From AC-52 sp044870295 (lineage in GTDB: Bacteria; Actinomycetota; UBA4738), in assembly GCA_044870295.1 (NCBI GenBank), contig JBIOYQ010000138.1:1-6853 (forward strand): DNA of 6,853 bases. Direction: 5' to 3'. The position numbers were made by a program, and so were the translations under genes. Below, one piece after another: positions 6,703 to 6,853 of this stretch (the first letter of the stretch is position 1; each line of letters begins with the position of its first letter). The notes below the pieces were generated by a model. It worked only from the letters and a program-made list of their open reading frames with translations, did no database searches and had not been told where the DNA came from.

Positions 6703-6853
6703 CTCCACTTCATGGGCCCTGTTGACCCTCGACCTGCCCGAATCTCCACCCCCCTCGCGCCCCGCACTCGCTCGATCGACTGCACGCCGAGCAACCGATC
6801 AGGGAAAGGCGATTGGTCGAGCGCGGCCTGACCGCGGTGGCACGCTATCCGGA

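Overview
The window is GC-rich with dense, overlapping reading frames. It carries the conserved actinobacterial cell-growth and division signalling locus known in mycobacteria as fhaA-fhaB-pstP-rodA-pbpA-pknA/pknB. Gene content, gene order and protein sequence all point to a member of the Actinomycetota. Several proteins are more compact than I recall for the mycobacterial ones (FhaA 241 aa, PstP 392 aa), and the gene after pbpA is a PASTA-type kinase rather than a PknA-type kinase. This suggests an actinobacterium outside Mycobacterium, possibly an uncultured or deep-branching one, but the species cannot be named from this sequence.

Layout, right to left, because all protein genes are on the minus strand: a tRNA-Leu(CAG) gene on the plus strand (6618-6702); a divergent intergenic region with a perfect TATAAT -10 box facing the operon and a 15-base palindrome; fhaA (6498-5773); fhaB (5769-5302); pstP (5305-4127); a rodA/ftsW-type SEDS gene (4127-2739); pbpA (2742-1273); and a PASTA Ser/Thr kinase gene (1263-1) that runs off the left edge. 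The junctions are +3 bp, a 4-base overlap, a 1-base overlap, a 4-base overlap and +9 bp. This is strong evidence for one transcript with coupled translation. The right-hand 151 bases (6703-6853) hold no confident gene.

How the genes work together, from family knowledge: the SEDS protein polymerises lipid II into glycan strands and the class B PBP cross-links them. The PASTA kinase senses peptidoglycan fragments or lipid II outside the cell and phosphorylates Thr residues inside. PstP reverses this. The two FHA proteins read phospho-Thr marks and pass them to the wall and division machinery. I found no previously undescribed system here. The points worth a second look are an altered kinase glycine loop, a triple-Thr activation loop, short FhaA and PstP forms, TTG starts for both FHA genes, and the promoter/palindrome region.
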